From positions 1 through 55,397 of the forward strand of contig JANDLU010000015.1 in NCBI GenBank assembly GCA_024330215.1: a stretch of DNA of 55,397 nt, read 5' to 3'. Under the pieces are notes generated by a model, which worked only from the letters and a program-made list of their open reading frames with translations, was not told the origin of the DNA and searched no databases. Below are positions 7,458 to 15,334 of this stretch, piece after piece. Position 1 is the stretch's first letter. Every line of letters starts with the position of its first letter. A program made the translations under genes and the position numbers. The stretch is from Candidatus Gaiellasilicea maunaloa. Lineage in GTDB: Bacteria; Actinomycetota; Thermoleophilia; Gaiellales; Gaiellaceae.

Positions 7458-8932
7458 CCGTCGAACCTCAGATACGGCTCGAGTCCGTGCCGGCCGCCCT
7501 CGCGGCCGAAGCCCGACTCCTTGTAGCCGCCGAACGGCGAGGCAGGATCGAAGCGGTTGAACGTGTTCGCCCAGACGACGCCTGCGCGCAGCCGCTCGGC
7601 CATCCACAGGATGCGCGATCCCTTTTCCGTCCAGACGCCCGCGGAGAGGCCGTAGGCCGTGTTGTTCGCCTTCTCGACCGCCTCCTCCGGGGTGCGGAAA
7701 GTGAGCACGCTGAGCACCGGCCCGAAGATCTCCTCCTGCGCGATCCGGTAGCTCTGCGCCACGTTCGTGAAGACGGTCGGCGCGAACCAGTAGCCCTTCT
7801 CCGGGAGGCGGCAGGCGGGCTGGAAGATCTCGGCACCCTCGTCCTTGCCCGACTGGACGAGCTCGGTGATCCGGTCGAGCTGCAGCTTCGAGTTGATCGC
7901 GCCGATGTCGGTGTTCTTGTCGAGCGGATCGCCGAGCCGAAGCGTCTCGAGACGGCGCTTCAGCTTGGCCACGGTCTGCTCGTAGATCGACTCCTGGACG
8001 AGCAGCCGCGAGCCGGCGCAGCAGACGTGGCCCTGGTTGAAGTAGATCCCGTTGACGATCCCCTCCACGGCCTGGTCGAGGGCGCAGTCGTCGAAGACGA
8101 TGTTCGCCGCCTTGCCGCCGAGCTCGAGCGTCAGCCTCGTGTCGGTGCCGGCGAGCTCGCGCTGGATCGCCTTGCCGACGCCGGTCGAGCCGGTGAACGC
8201 GATCTTGTCCACGTCGTCGTGCTCGACGAGCGCGGCGCCCGCGCGGCCGTCGCCAGTGACGATGTTGACAACGCCTGGGGGCAGCTCCGCCTGCCGGCAG
8301 ATGTCCGCGAAGAGCAGGGCCGTGAGCGGGGTCGTCTCGGCCGGCTTCAGGACGACGGTGTTCCCGGCCGCGAGCGCCGGCGCGATCTTCCAGGCGAGCA
8401 TCAAGAGCGGGAAGTTCCACGGGATGATCTGCCCGGCGACGCCGAGCGGACGGGGGCGACGGTTCGGGAAGGCGTACTCGAGCTTGTCCGCCCAGCCCGC
8501 GTAGTAGAAGAAGTGCGCCGCCGCGAGCGGGACGTCGACGTCGCGCGACTCGCGGATCGGCTTGCCGCCGTCGAGACTCTCGAGGACCGCGAGCTCGCGC
8601 GAGCGCTCCTGGATGATCCGCGCGATCCGGAACAAGTACTTCGCGCGCTCGGCGGGCGCGAGCGCCGACCAGCCGTTCTCGAAGGCGCCACGGGCGGCGA
8701 CGACGGCGCGATTGACGTCCGCCTCGCCGGCGTAGGCGACCTCGGCGAGCTTCTCCTCGGTCGCGGGCGAGATCGTCGGCTGCCACTCCCTCGACTTCGG
8801 AGCGACGAAGTCGCCGCCGACGAAGAGCCCGTAGCGCTTCTCGAGTGTGACGATCTCGCGGGTTTCCGGCGCCGGCGCGTAGTCCCACTCGGTCAGCGCC
8901 GGCGTCGACGGCTTGTGCTTCTCGACGGCCAT
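7454..8932 (-). CDS. NAD(P)+-dependent aldehyde dehydrogenase
   Basis: A full-length 492-residue ALDH. Visible landmarks are PWNFP (Asn173), VVLKPAE (Lys196), FTGST at 246-250, LELGGK (general base Glu270), and NQGHVCCAGSR with the nucleophile Cys304. It lies 13 bp after deoC, which releases acetaldehyde from deoxyribose 5-phosphate, so acetaldehyde oxidation to acetate is the likely role. It is followed by a small membrane protein and a half-ALDH through two ATGA overlaps. Family assignment is firm; substrate is inferred from context. Confidence 0.92.
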   Translation of the reverse strand: MAVEKHKPSTPALTEWDYAPAPETREIVTLEKRYGLFVGGDFVAPKSREWQPTISPATEEKLAEVAYAGEADVNRAVVAARGAFENGWSALAPAERAKYLFRIARIIQERSRELAVLESLDGGKPIRESRDVDVPLAAAHFFYYAGWADKLEYAFPNRRPRPLGVAGQIIPWNFPLLMLAWKIAPALAAGNTVVLKPAETTPLTALLFADICRQAELPPGVVNIVTGDGRAGAALVEHDDVDKIAFTGSTGVGKAIQRELAGTDTRLTLELGGKAANIVFDDCALDQAVEGIVNGIYFNQGHVCCAGSRLLVQESIYEQTVAKLKRRLETLRLGDPLDKNTDIGAINSKLQLDRITELVQSGKDEGAEIFQPACRLPEKGYWFAPTVFTNVAQSYRIAQEEIFGPVLSVLTFRTPEEAVEKANNTAYGLSAGVWTEKGSRILWMAERLRAGVVWANTFNRFDPASPFGGYKESGFGREGGRHGLEPYLRFDG

Positions 8933-8945
8933 TAGTCGCCCATCA

Positions 8946-9884
8946 TCAATCGAGCGTGAAGTAGTCGGGAGACTGGTACTGGCCGGTCTTCTGCTTGCGG
9001 ATCTGGAGCAGGACGTCGTTCAGGAGCGAGGAGGCGCCGAAGCGGTAGAGGTCGGGCGTCAGCCAGCGCAGGCCGAGCGTCTCGTGGAGGACGACGAGGT
9101 GCTGGACGGCCTGTTTCGCGGTGCGGATCCCGCCGGCGGGCTTCATCCCGACGACGCGACCGGTCTCGTCGTGGACGTCGCGGATCGCCTCGAGCATGCA
9201 GAGCGTCACGGGCAGGGTTGCGGCGAGCGGGATCTTGCCGGACGAGGTCTTGATGAAGTCGGCACCGGCGGCCATCGCGAGCAGAGAGGCGCGGCGGACG
9301 TTGTCGTAGGTGCCGAGCTCACCCGTCTCGAGGATCACCTTGAGATGCGTCTCGCCGCATGCCTCCTTCACGTTGACGATCTCGTCGTAGACCTTGGCGT
9401 AGCGGCCGGAGAGGAAGGCGCCGCGGTCGATCACCATGTCGACCTCGTCGGCGCCCCACTCGATCACCTGCCGTACCTCGGCGAGCTTGATCTCGAGCGG
9501 CGACTGGCCGGACGGGAACGCGGTCGCGACCGAGGCGACGCGGACGCTCGTCCCGCGCAGGCGCGCGACCGCCGTCGGGACGAGATTCGGGTAGACGCAG
9601 ACCGCGGCGACGGCCGGAACCGAGCTGTCGACCGGGTCTGGGCGGACGGCCTTCGAGCAGAGCGCGGCGACCTTGCCGGGCGTGTCGGCGCCCTCGAGCG
9701 TCGTCAGATCCATCATCCGGACCGCGAGCTCGAAGGCCTGGAGCTTCGACTCCTTCTTGATCGAGCGCTTGGCGAGGGTGGCAGCCCGCTCCTCGAGCGC
9801 GACCGCGTCGATCGAGCCGATCCGGGGGAGCCGCGGCTCGAGCGGCAGCTCGAACCCACGCGGCAGGGCGGGCGCCTGGGCCAT
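8946..9884 (-). CDS. deoC: Deoxyribose-phosphate aldolase
   Basis: A 312-residue class I aldolase that cleaves 2-deoxy-D-ribose 5-phosphate to glyceraldehyde 3-phosphate and acetaldehyde in deoxynucleoside catabolism. The Schiff-base lysine is in GADFIKTSSG (Lys212) and the activating lysine in GMKPAGGIR (Lys248). An N-terminal extension of about 50 residues makes it longer than the E. coli enzyme (259 residues). It is the first gene of the operon with ALDH, so acetaldehyde can be oxidised at once. The ATG at 9884 is followed by MAQAPALPRG. Confidence 0.95.
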   Translation of the reverse strand: MAQAPALPRGFELPLEPRLPRIGSIDAVALEERAATLAKRSIKKESKLQAFELAVRMMDLTTLEGADTPGKVAALCSKAVRPDPVDSSVPAVAAVCVYPNLVPTAVARLRGTSVRVASVATAFPSGQSPLEIKLAEVRQVIEWGADEVDMVIDRGAFLSGRYAKVYDEIVNVKEACGETHLKVILETGELGTYDNVRRASLLAMAAGADFIKTSSGKIPLAATLPVTLCMLEAIRDVHDETGRVVGMKPAGGIRTAKQAVQHLVVLHETLGLRWLTPDLYRFGASSLLNDVLLQIRKQKTGQYQSPDYFTLD

Positions 9885-10209
9885 GGCTTCAGTGTAGGCG
9901 CTCGGATGAAGCGGGCGTTCGCCGGTGAGCGAGACGGCTCCTGGCTCGAACGGACGTGTCCACCGCGGCCGCGTCCAGGGGCTGGCCCGGGACGCGGACG
10001 AATCGGACAGGTCTCGGCAGGACGCGTCCAGGGGCTGGCCCTAGACGTGTCCGAAATCGACAGCTCTCGGCGAGACAGGACGGGGGCTGTCCCCGGCCAT
10101 GGCCGGAAGGGACACGTCCGAGGCGTCACAATTCTGCATCTCTTCGCCCACAGGTCCGGAGGCCGTCGAGAGGAGTAGCGTCCGGCCGGGTTGGGCAGGA
10201 AGGCCGACG
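9885..10209. other. 325-bp divergent intergenic region, repeat-rich, no gene seen
   Basis: It separates the divergent deoC operon and the protease gene. It contains a 53-bp near-tandem repeat (9971-10076), the palindrome GGCCATGGCC at 10096-10105 and ACACGTCC motifs like those near 48.7 kb. Promoters for both directions must lie here, but I cannot point to convincing -35/-10 pairs. An AGGAAGG sequence at 10198-10204 fits a ribosome binding site for the protease gene. Confidence 0.7.
9971..10076. repeat. Two tandem 53-bp REP-like units
   Basis: Units 9971-10023 and 10024-10076 both begin GCGTCCAGGGGCTGGCC and end near CTCGG. Each can fold as GCGTCC...GGACGC or a variant. The units are about three quarters identical. 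They share GGGAC/ACGTCC building blocks with the palindromes between livK and fbiC, so they may belong to one dispersed repeat family. Confidence 0.7.
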
Positions 10210-11088
10210 ATGAAGTGGCGCCGGGGAACAGGAGCGGGACAGGTCGAGGACTTCCGCGGTCGTGGCGGCGGCGGTGGGCTCGGCGGGATCCCGATCGGGA
10301 AGGCGGGTGGCGGCGGCCTCGGCCTGATCGTGGTGCTCGTCGTCCTCTTTCTCTCAGGCGGCTTCCCCGGCGGCGGAGGCGGCGGCAGCGGCTTCCCGAT
10401 CAACCTCCCATCGGCACCCGCTGGCCCCGGGGCGGGCGGCGAACCGCCCGCGAGCGACGACGGGGCCCAGTTCGTCCAGTTCGTCGTCGCCGACGTGCAG
10501 GCCACCTGGAAGCGGATCTTCGCGGAGGCGAACCAGACGTATGAGCCGACGACGCTGCGTCTCTTCACGAGCGGGATCGAGACCGGCTGCGGCGGCGCCT
10601 CCTCGGACGTCGGGCCGTTCTATTGCCCGGCCGACAAGCACGTCTACATCGACCTCGGCTTCTTCCGCGAGCTCCAGTCCCGCTTCGGCGCCAAGGGCGA
10701 CTTCGCCCAGGCCTACGTGATCGCGCACGAGTTCGGCCACCACGTCCAGAACGTGCTCGGCGTCAGCGCCGACGTCCGGCAGCAACAGCAGGAGGATCCG
10801 GAGGGCGCGAACGAGCTCTCGATCAAGCTCGAGCTCCAGGCCGACTGCCTCGCCGGCGTCTGGGGCCACTCCGCAGACAAGGAGGGTCTGCTCGATCCGG
10901 GCGACGTCGAGGAGGGCCTGAACGCAGCGGCAGCCGTCGGCGACGACCGGATCCAGCAGAAATCGGGCCGGGGCGTCAACCCGGAGAGCTGGACGCACGG
11001 CTCCGCCGAGCAGCGGATGGAGTGGTTCCGGAAGGGCTTCGAGCAGGGCGATCCGTCCGCCTGCGACACCTTCAAGGGCGACGTCTGA
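10210..11088 (+). CDS. YpfJ-family neutral zinc metallopeptidase
   Basis: A 292-residue membrane-anchored putative protease. The start at ATG 10210 gives MKWRRG, the usual family N-terminus, with AGGAAGG just upstream. A glycine-rich segment (18-37) leads into one transmembrane helix (about 38-50) and then an extracytoplasmic domain. The zinc motif HEFGHH (His173, Glu174, His177) is followed by the third-ligand region LELQADCLAGVW. Two Cys pairs (GCGG...FYCP) may form disulfides. Substrate is unknown for the family. It is separated from deoC by a repeat-rich divergent gap. Confidence 0.9.
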   Translation: MKWRRGTGAGQVEDFRGRGGGGGLGGIPIGKAGGGGLGLIVVLVVLFLSGGFPGGGGGGSGFPINLPSAPAGPGAGGEPPASDDGAQFVQFVVADVQATWKRIFAEANQTYEPTTLRLFTSGIETGCGGASSDVGPFYCPADKHVYIDLGFFRELQSRFGAKGDFAQAYVIAHEFGHHVQNVLGVSADVRQQQQEDPEGANELSIKLELQADCLAGVWGHSADKEGLLDPGDVEEGLNAAAAVGDDRIQQKSGRGVNPESWTHGSAEQRMEWFRKGFEQGDPSACDTFKGDV

Positions 11089-11129
11089 CCCGACTTGCTT
11101 CTCCGCGCCGGCGCGGAGATGATGGGGAC

Positions 11130-11540
11130 GTGCCCGACGAGCGCAGCGACCGCGGCTGCGAATCCGAGGTGATCCTCGACGTTGTCTTCAACTGCGGGCT
11201 GCTCTTCCTCACCGTCGCGAACATCGGCGATCGACCCGCGCACGAGGTTCGGATCCACTTCAAGCGGGCGTTCACGGGACTCGGCGGGACGCGGAAGCTG
11301 CATCGGCTCGCGCTCTTCGAGCGGCTCGAGTTCCTCGCCCCGCGCAAGTCGATCGAGGTCTTCCTCGACCGCAGCGCCGCCTACTTCGCGCGAGAGGAGC
11401 CGACAGTGCTCGAAGCCACGATCACCTGGCGAACCGCGTCCGGCGAGGAGCGCCGAAGCAGCGTCATCCATGACCTCGAGATCTATCGCGATCTCGCCTA
11501 CATCGACAGGGAGGTCCCCACCCGTGCCGACCCAGCGTGA
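11130..11540 (+). CDS. Conserved hypothetical protein upstream of the tube protein
   Basis: About 136 residues from GTG 11130. It is beta-rich, with a central segment (VILDVVFNCGLLFLTVANIG ... HEVRIHFKRAF) resembling an Ig-like or immunoglobulin-fold sandwich. There is no signal peptide and no known motif. Its end overlaps the start of the phage-tail-tube-like gene by 17 nt, so the two are probably translated together and may act together. I do not recognise the family. Confidence 0.6.
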   Translation: MPDERSDRGCESEVILDVVFNCGLLFLTVANIGDRPAHEVRIHFKRAFTGLGGTRKLHRLALFERLEFLAPRKSIEVFLDRSAAYFAREEPTVLEATITWRTASGEERRSSVIHDLEIYRDLAYIDREVPTRADPA

Positions 11541-11958
11541 CAACCCGTACGCGAACTTCAACTTCGTCGTCGAGATCGACGGCGTCGAGGTCGGGGCCTT
11601 CAGCGAGGTCGCCCTGCCCGAGGCGACGATCGAGGCGATCGAGTATCGAGAGGGCGCCGATCCGACCTCCGGGGCCCGGAAGCTGCCGGGCCGCGTCAGC
11701 TACGCGAACGTCGTCCTCGAGCGGGGGCTCAGCGGTCGCACCGATCTCTGGGAGTGGTTCAAGGCGACCCGCGACGGCACGCTCCAGCGGCGCAACGTGG
11801 CGATCGTGCTCCTCGACGAGGCGCGCAAGCCCGTCCAGCGCTGGCTCCTCCGCGACGCCTGGCCGGCGCGCCTCGCCTACAGCCGGCTCGAAGGACGTGG
11901 CAACGAGGTCGTGATCGAGACGCTCGAGCTCGCTTACGAGAGCTTCGAGACCGAATAG
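11524..11958 (+). CDS. Phage tail tube / contractile-injection inner tube-like protein (orphan)
   Basis: A 144-residue protein matching the T4 gp19-like tube family found in phage tails and extracellular contractile injection systems. NPYANFNFVVEIDG at the start, GAFSEVALPE, and a late region WLLRDAWPARL ... NEVVIETLELAYESFE are the hallmark segments. It starts at GTG 11524. No sheath, baseplate, spike or ATPase gene lies anywhere in this window, so the copy stands alone beside one small unknown gene. It might supply a tube made elsewhere in the genome, or be a domesticated remnant. Family call strong, function open. Confidence 0.82.
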   Translation: MPTQRDNPYANFNFVVEIDGVEVGAFSEVALPEATIEAIEYREGADPTSGARKLPGRVSYANVVLERGLSGRTDLWEWFKATRDGTLQRRNVAIVLLDEARKPVQRWLLRDAWPARLAYSRLEGRGNEVVIETLELAYESFETE

Positions 11959-12377
11959 TGGGACGGAACGCGCGTCGATCGCGGCGGCGAGTAGTCGCGG
12001 TCTCCGACCTCCATCGCCCGGGCGATCAGACGCACGGCACGCTTGCTGTCGCGGGTGCCCCGGACGCGCCAGGCGAGCCCGCCTCGCGTGCTCCGCGCCT
12101 CGACGAGCCATGGGCGCCCGAAGACGACTCGCGTGACGAGGCCGGCCAGCGCGACGAGGACGGCAGCGAGTCCGACGAGGAGCGGAAGCCCACCCAGCAG
12201 GAGGAAGAGGAGGACCCCCAGGAGGATGAGGAACAGGCCGGCTCCGAAGTCGTCGGCCAGGAAAGGGAAGTCGAGACCCTCCGTGGTCGGGCGCCATCCT
12301 CGCCGTCGCCAGCGTGGCAGCTCGAGCCAGCGGCGACCCACAGTCCACGCGACGCCATCGGGATCGACGACGTCCAT
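11934..12377 (-). CDS. Small membrane protein following era
   Basis: A 147-residue protein with two adjacent hydrophobic segments (about residues 45-85: GLFLILLGVLLFLLLGGLPLL, then VGLAAVLVALAGLV). A basic soluble tail follows (WRVRGTRDSKRAVRLIARAM). Its ATG at 12377 is directly next to the era stop, so it is the last gene of the era operon. Its 3' end overlaps the convergent tube-protein gene by 25 bp. No family recognised. Confidence 0.65.
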   Translation of the reverse strand: MDVVDPDGVAWTVGRRWLELPRWRRRGWRPTTEGLDFPFLADDFGAGLFLILLGVLLFLLLGGLPLLVGLAAVLVALAGLVTRVVFGRPWLVEARSTRGGLAWRVRGTRDSKRAVRLIARAMEVGDRDYSPPRSTRVPSHYSVSKLS

Positions 12378-13238
12378 TCAGAGCCCCAGCCGGTCGAGCT
12401 GCGCGTCCTCGCGGCGCCAGCGCGGGCGCACCTTGACCACGAGCTCGAGGAAGATCTTCTTCCCGAGCAGCCGCTCGATCTCCGGCCGGGCCCGCACGCC
12501 GATCTCGCGGATCACCGCTCCCTTCCTCCCGACGAGGATCTGCTTCTGCGACTCCGTCTCGACGAGCACGAACGCGCGCAGCAGCTTCTGGTCGAGCTCG
12601 TCGAGCTCGACCGAGATCGAGTGCGGCACCTCGTCGCGCGTCAGCTGCAACGCCTTCTCGCGGATCAGCTCGACGATCCGCTCGGCGTCGGTCTGATCGG
12701 TCGCAGACTCGCGCTCGAAGAAGGGCTGGCCCTCGGGCAGCAAGTGGAGGAGATCGGCACGCAACTCGTCGACCCCGTCCTTCGTAACCGCGCTCACCGG
12801 ATGGAGCGCGTGAAAGTCGCCGAGCGCCGCCGCCGCCTTCATCCCGGTGACGATATGGCTCGGCTTCAGGTTGTCGACCTTGTTGAGCGCGACGATCACC
12901 GGAATCCCGAGGGCGTAGACCCTCCGGGCGATGAAGCGGTCGCCGCCGCCGATCCGGTCGCGCGCAGACATCACGAAGAGGACGACGTCGATGTCCTCGA
13001 ACGATGTGTCGACCGTCGTCTGCATCCGCTCCGTCAGCTTGTCCATGGGCCTCTGGAAGCCGGGCAGGTCGACCAGCACGAGCTGGTAGTCCTCGCCGTT
13101 CGCGACTCCGTAGATCCGCCGCCGCGTCGTGTTCGGCACGCGCGATGTGATCGCGATCTTCTCGCCGACGAGCGCGTTCACGAGCGTCGATTTGCCGACG
13201 TTCGGGCGGCCCGCGACGGCGACGAAGCCGGACTTCAT
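12378..13238 (-). CDS. era: GTPase Era
   Basis: A 286-residue ribosome-assembly GTPase that binds the 3' end of 16S rRNA. G1 is GRPNVGKST (10-18), the switch region TTRRRI, G3 DLPG, G4 NKVD and G5 SA. The C-terminal KH domain includes ILVGRKGAVIREIG, followed by ELVVKVRPRWR. The ATG at 13238 lies inside the stop of the upstream vapC-like toxin gene (ATGA). A cell-essential gene is thus translationally coupled to a toxin. The usual cdd-era adjacency is interrupted by this TA pair. Confidence 0.96.
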   Translation of the reverse strand: MKSGFVAVAGRPNVGKSTLVNALVGEKIAITSRVPNTTRRRIYGVANGEDYQLVLVDLPGFQRPMDKLTERMQTTVDTSFEDIDVVLFVMSARDRIGGGDRFIARRVYALGIPVIVALNKVDNLKPSHIVTGMKAAAALGDFHALHPVSAVTKDGVDELRADLLHLLPEGQPFFERESATDQTDAERIVELIREKALQLTRDEVPHSISVELDELDQKLLRAFVLVETESQKQILVGRKGAVIREIGVRARPEIERLLGKKIFLELVVKVRPRWRREDAQLDRLGL

Positions 13239-13618
13239 CTGTCGGCGGCCAAAATCTCGACCTCATACCTTGCGATCTTCGCGTCGCTCGTCACGAGAGT
13301 CATCCGCTCGTGCCGGGTCTGAGCGATCAGCATGCGATCGAATGGATCGCGATGAAGGAGCGGCAGTGACTCCGCCTCGACCGCGTGAACGCCTCGAACC
13401 GGCAGTTCCGTGAACTGCTCTCCCTCGATCCATTCTGCAACGTCGCCCTCGACCCGAAGCTTCCCGAGCGACCGCTTGATCGCGATCTCCCACGCCGACA
13501 CCGCACTCACGAACACGACGTTGCCATGACCCGCAACTGCAGCTCGCGCCCGCTGACCAAGCCTTCCGTCCTCCGTCAGCCACCAGAGCAACGCCGACGT
13601 GTCGAGCAGAAGGTTCAA
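13235..13618 (-). CDS. PIN-domain toxin (VapC-like), module 1
   Basis: A 127-residue PIN nuclease. Acidic metal-binding residues are visible in LLLDTSALLWW (Asp6), SAWEIAIK (Glu), and HRDPFDRMLIAQ (Asp pair), followed by LVTSDAKI. Such toxins cleave tRNA or rRNA and are held inactive by the antitoxin. It overlaps its antitoxin gene by 4 nt upstream and the era start by 4 nt downstream, so it is embedded in a housekeeping operon. All catalytic positions look intact. Confidence 0.88.
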   Translation of the reverse strand: MNLLLDTSALLWWLTEDGRLGQRARAAVAGHGNVVFVSAVSAWEIAIKRSLGKLRVEGDVAEWIEGEQFTELPVRGVHAVEAESLPLLHRDPFDRMLIAQTRHERMTLVTSDAKIARYEVEILAADR

Positions 13619-13848
13619 TCGACGCCGAAAGCCTCGGCAATCTCCGGAGGGAGCTCGTCGAAGTCGGGAGCGATCCAGATCTTGCCCTTCATCGACCCGG
13701 GCGTCCGCGGCTTCTTCGGCACCGAGTAGGCGACGATCCTCGCCACCGGCTCACCGCCGCGGGAGACGATCACCTCTTCGCCCGCCTCCGCCTGCTTGAC
13801 GAGCTTGGAGAAGTTCGTCTTCGCCTCGTGCATCCCGACGATGATCAT
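13615..13848 (-). CDS. Phd/VapB-type antitoxin, module 1
   Basis: A 77-residue antitoxin. The N-terminal Phd/YefM-like DNA-binding fold is seen in VGMHEAKTNFSKLVKQAEAG, followed by EEVIVSRGGEPVARIV. The C-terminal part, PDFDELPPEIAEAFGVD, should wrap the toxin. It overlaps the toxin gene by ATGA. A 15-bp inverted repeat 14-28 bp upstream is a likely autoregulatory operator. Pairing of a Phd-like antitoxin with a PIN toxin is common. Confidence 0.88.
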   Translation of the reverse strand: MIIVGMHEAKTNFSKLVKQAEAGEEVIVSRGGEPVARIVAYSVPKKPRTPGSMKGKIWIAPDFDELPPEIAEAFGVD

Positions 13849-13861
13849 GCCTACAGCCTAG

Positions 13862-13876
13862 CTAGACTTAGTCTAG
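13862..13876. promoter_or_regulatory. Candidate operator of vapBC module 1
   Basis: CTAGACT (13862-13868) and AGTCTAG (13870-13876) form a perfect 7-bp inverted repeat with a 1-nt spacer, just upstream of the antitoxin ATG and overlapping the cdd stop codon. Its A+T-rich composition stands out. Autoregulation by the antitoxin-toxin complex is the normal pattern; binding here is inferred. Confidence 0.6.
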
Positions 13877-14241
13877 TCGGCAAGCTCGAACGACTCGGGC
13901 AGAAGCTCCGCGACCGTCATCGTCACGACCTCACCGCGGTTCCGGAAGGTCACCCGCTCGAATCCCATCTCGGCGAGCCATTGGCGGCAGCCGCCGCAGG
14001 GCGAGGCGTTGATCGCGATCGCCTCGAACTCGCCGGGACGATAGCCCTGCGTGATCGCCGTCGAGATCGCGTTCTTCTCGGCGCAGACGCCGAGCGGATA
14101 GGCGCCGTTCTCCACGTTGACGCCCTCGATCACGACGCCGTCCCGCGCAAGCACGGCGACACCGACGAGAAACGTCGAGTACGGCGCGTAGGCGCGCTCG
14201 GCGATCGCATCGGCGCGCGCGAGGAGCTCGAGGTCGGTCAC
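13873..14241 (-). CDS. cdd: Cytidine deaminase
   Basis: A 122-residue tetrameric-type cytidine deaminase for pyrimidine salvage (cytidine to uridine). The zinc site is CAEKNAI (Cys ligand plus catalytic Glu) and PCGGCRQ (two Cys ligands). The N-terminal substrate region is AYAPYSTFLVGVA. GTG 14241 is chosen because it overlaps the stop of the upstream dgkA-PAP2 gene (GTGA) and gives the usual length. It is followed by the inserted TA module. Confidence 0.94.
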   Translation of the reverse strand: MTDLELLARADAIAERAYAPYSTFLVGVAVLARDGVVIEGVNVENGAYPLGVCAEKNAISTAITQGYRPGEFEAIAINASPCGGCRQWLAEMGFERVTFRNRGEVVTMTVAELLPESFELAD

Positions 14242-14960
14242 GGCGAGAGCTGGAAGACGGCGAGGGTGACGAGCGCGCCGAGCACGCCGCCGTAGAGGAC
14301 CTCGACGGAGGAGTGAACACCGGATTCGACACGCGTCTGGGCCACGAGCAAGGCCATGATGAGGGTCAGCGACGAGATCGTGAAGCGGTGATGGGTGTCG
14401 TCGAGGATCAGCGTCGTCGCCATCCAGCCGGCGAACGCCACCGCAGCATGGCCCGACGGGAGGCCGCCGCGGAGCGGAGTCCCCCGTCCTGTGAGCGCCT
14501 TCGTCCCGATCACGAGGATCGTCGTCAGCACGAGCGCGACCAGCGTTAGCGAGGCCGGGGCGTTCGAGAGCCGGTCGAGCAGGCGCGAGCTGCTGTCGGA
14601 AACCTGGCCGGAGAAGACGAGATAGCCGACGGCGACCGCGACCGCCGTCGCGATCAGGACCGAGCCGGCGGCGATGTCCTTGGCGAGCTTCGCCATCGGG
14701 TCGAACGAGGTCGTCGCCACGTCCACAGCCGCTTCGACGGCCGTGTTGATCATCTCCGCGATCAGGACGAACGCGATCGCGAGGAGGAGCGCGATCAGCT
14801 CGAGCTTGTCCACGCCGGAGAGCAGCGCGGCAACCATCACGAGGAAGGCGACAGCGAAGTGGATCCGCATGTTCCGCTGCGTGCGGAGGACGTGAATGAT
14901 CCCCTGGAACGCGTAGTTGAAGCTCTCGACGATCGAGGGCGCCCGTCTGGGAGTGCTCAT
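14238..14960 (-). CDS. Diacylglycerol/undecaprenol kinase fused to a PAP2 phosphatase domain
   Basis: A 240-residue membrane protein. Residues 1-120 are a DgkA-type kinase: RNMRIHFAVA, then AEMINTAVEAAVD and DPMAKLAKDIAAGSVL, with three helices. Residues 130-240 are a PAP2-type phosphatase: KALTGRGTPLR, PSGHAA, and VESGVHSSVEVLYGG. The protein may both phosphorylate and dephosphorylate a lipid such as undecaprenol. ATG 14960 overlaps the ybeY stop (ATGA); a longer upstream extension would be Arg/Pro-rich and unlikely. It keeps the standard ybeY-dgkA-cdd order. Confidence 0.87.
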   Translation of the reverse strand: MSTPRRAPSIVESFNYAFQGIIHVLRTQRNMRIHFAVAFLVMVAALLSGVDKLELIALLLAIAFVLIAEMINTAVEAAVDVATTSFDPMAKLAKDIAAGSVLIATAVAVAVGYLVFSGQVSDSSSRLLDRLSNAPASLTLVALVLTTILVIGTKALTGRGTPLRGGLPSGHAAVAFAGWMATTLILDDTHHRFTISSLTLIMALLVAQTRVESGVHSSVEVLYGGVLGALVTLAVFQLSP

Positions 14961-15334
14961 CGGTGCACCGCTTCCCGCGCTTCCATCGCCGCACCGTGGT
15001 CGTGGCCGAGTAGGTGGAGCAGGCCGTGAACGAGCGGCTCGCGCCACGCCGAGCCGACGACCTGCGGGCAGAGCACGACGTCGCCGAGCGCGCGCGGTAC
15101 GCCCTCGAGAACGTGCTCGCGCCCGTCGAGCGGAAACGAGAGGACGTCCGTCGCCTCGTCGATCCCGAGGTGCTCGCGCTTCAGAGCCCGGATCTCGTCC
15201 GGCGCGACGAAGGCGAGGCCGAGCTCGCCGTCAGGCACGCCCTCTGCCTCGAGGACGCGCCGGGCCAGCTCGACGGCGCCGTTCTCGTCCACCTCCACCC
15301 CGCTTCGGTTCTCGACCTCGACCGCGACGGTCAT
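14957..15334 (-). CDS. ybeY: Endoribonuclease YbeY
   Basis: A 125-residue single-strand endoribonuclease for rRNA maturation and ribosome quality control. The zinc motif reads HGLLHLLGHDHG (three His). The fold also shows DEIRALKREHLGIDEATDVLSFPL, which is highly conserved. It overlaps both phoH upstream (ATGA at 15331-15334) and dgkA-PAP2 downstream, in the phoH-ybeY-dgkA-cdd-era order typical of bacteria. Confidence 0.95.
   Translation of the reverse strand: MTVAVEVENRSGVEVDENGAVELARRVLEAEGVPDGELGLAFVAPDEIRALKREHLGIDEATDVLSFPLDGREHVLEGVPRALGDVVLCPQVVGSAWREPLVHGLLHLLGHDHGAAMEAREAVHR

Noticed and set aside
11524-11958. Prophage or full contractile injection locus
   Set aside because: Only one tail-type gene is present; neighbours are an unknown small gene, a zinc protease and housekeeping genes.
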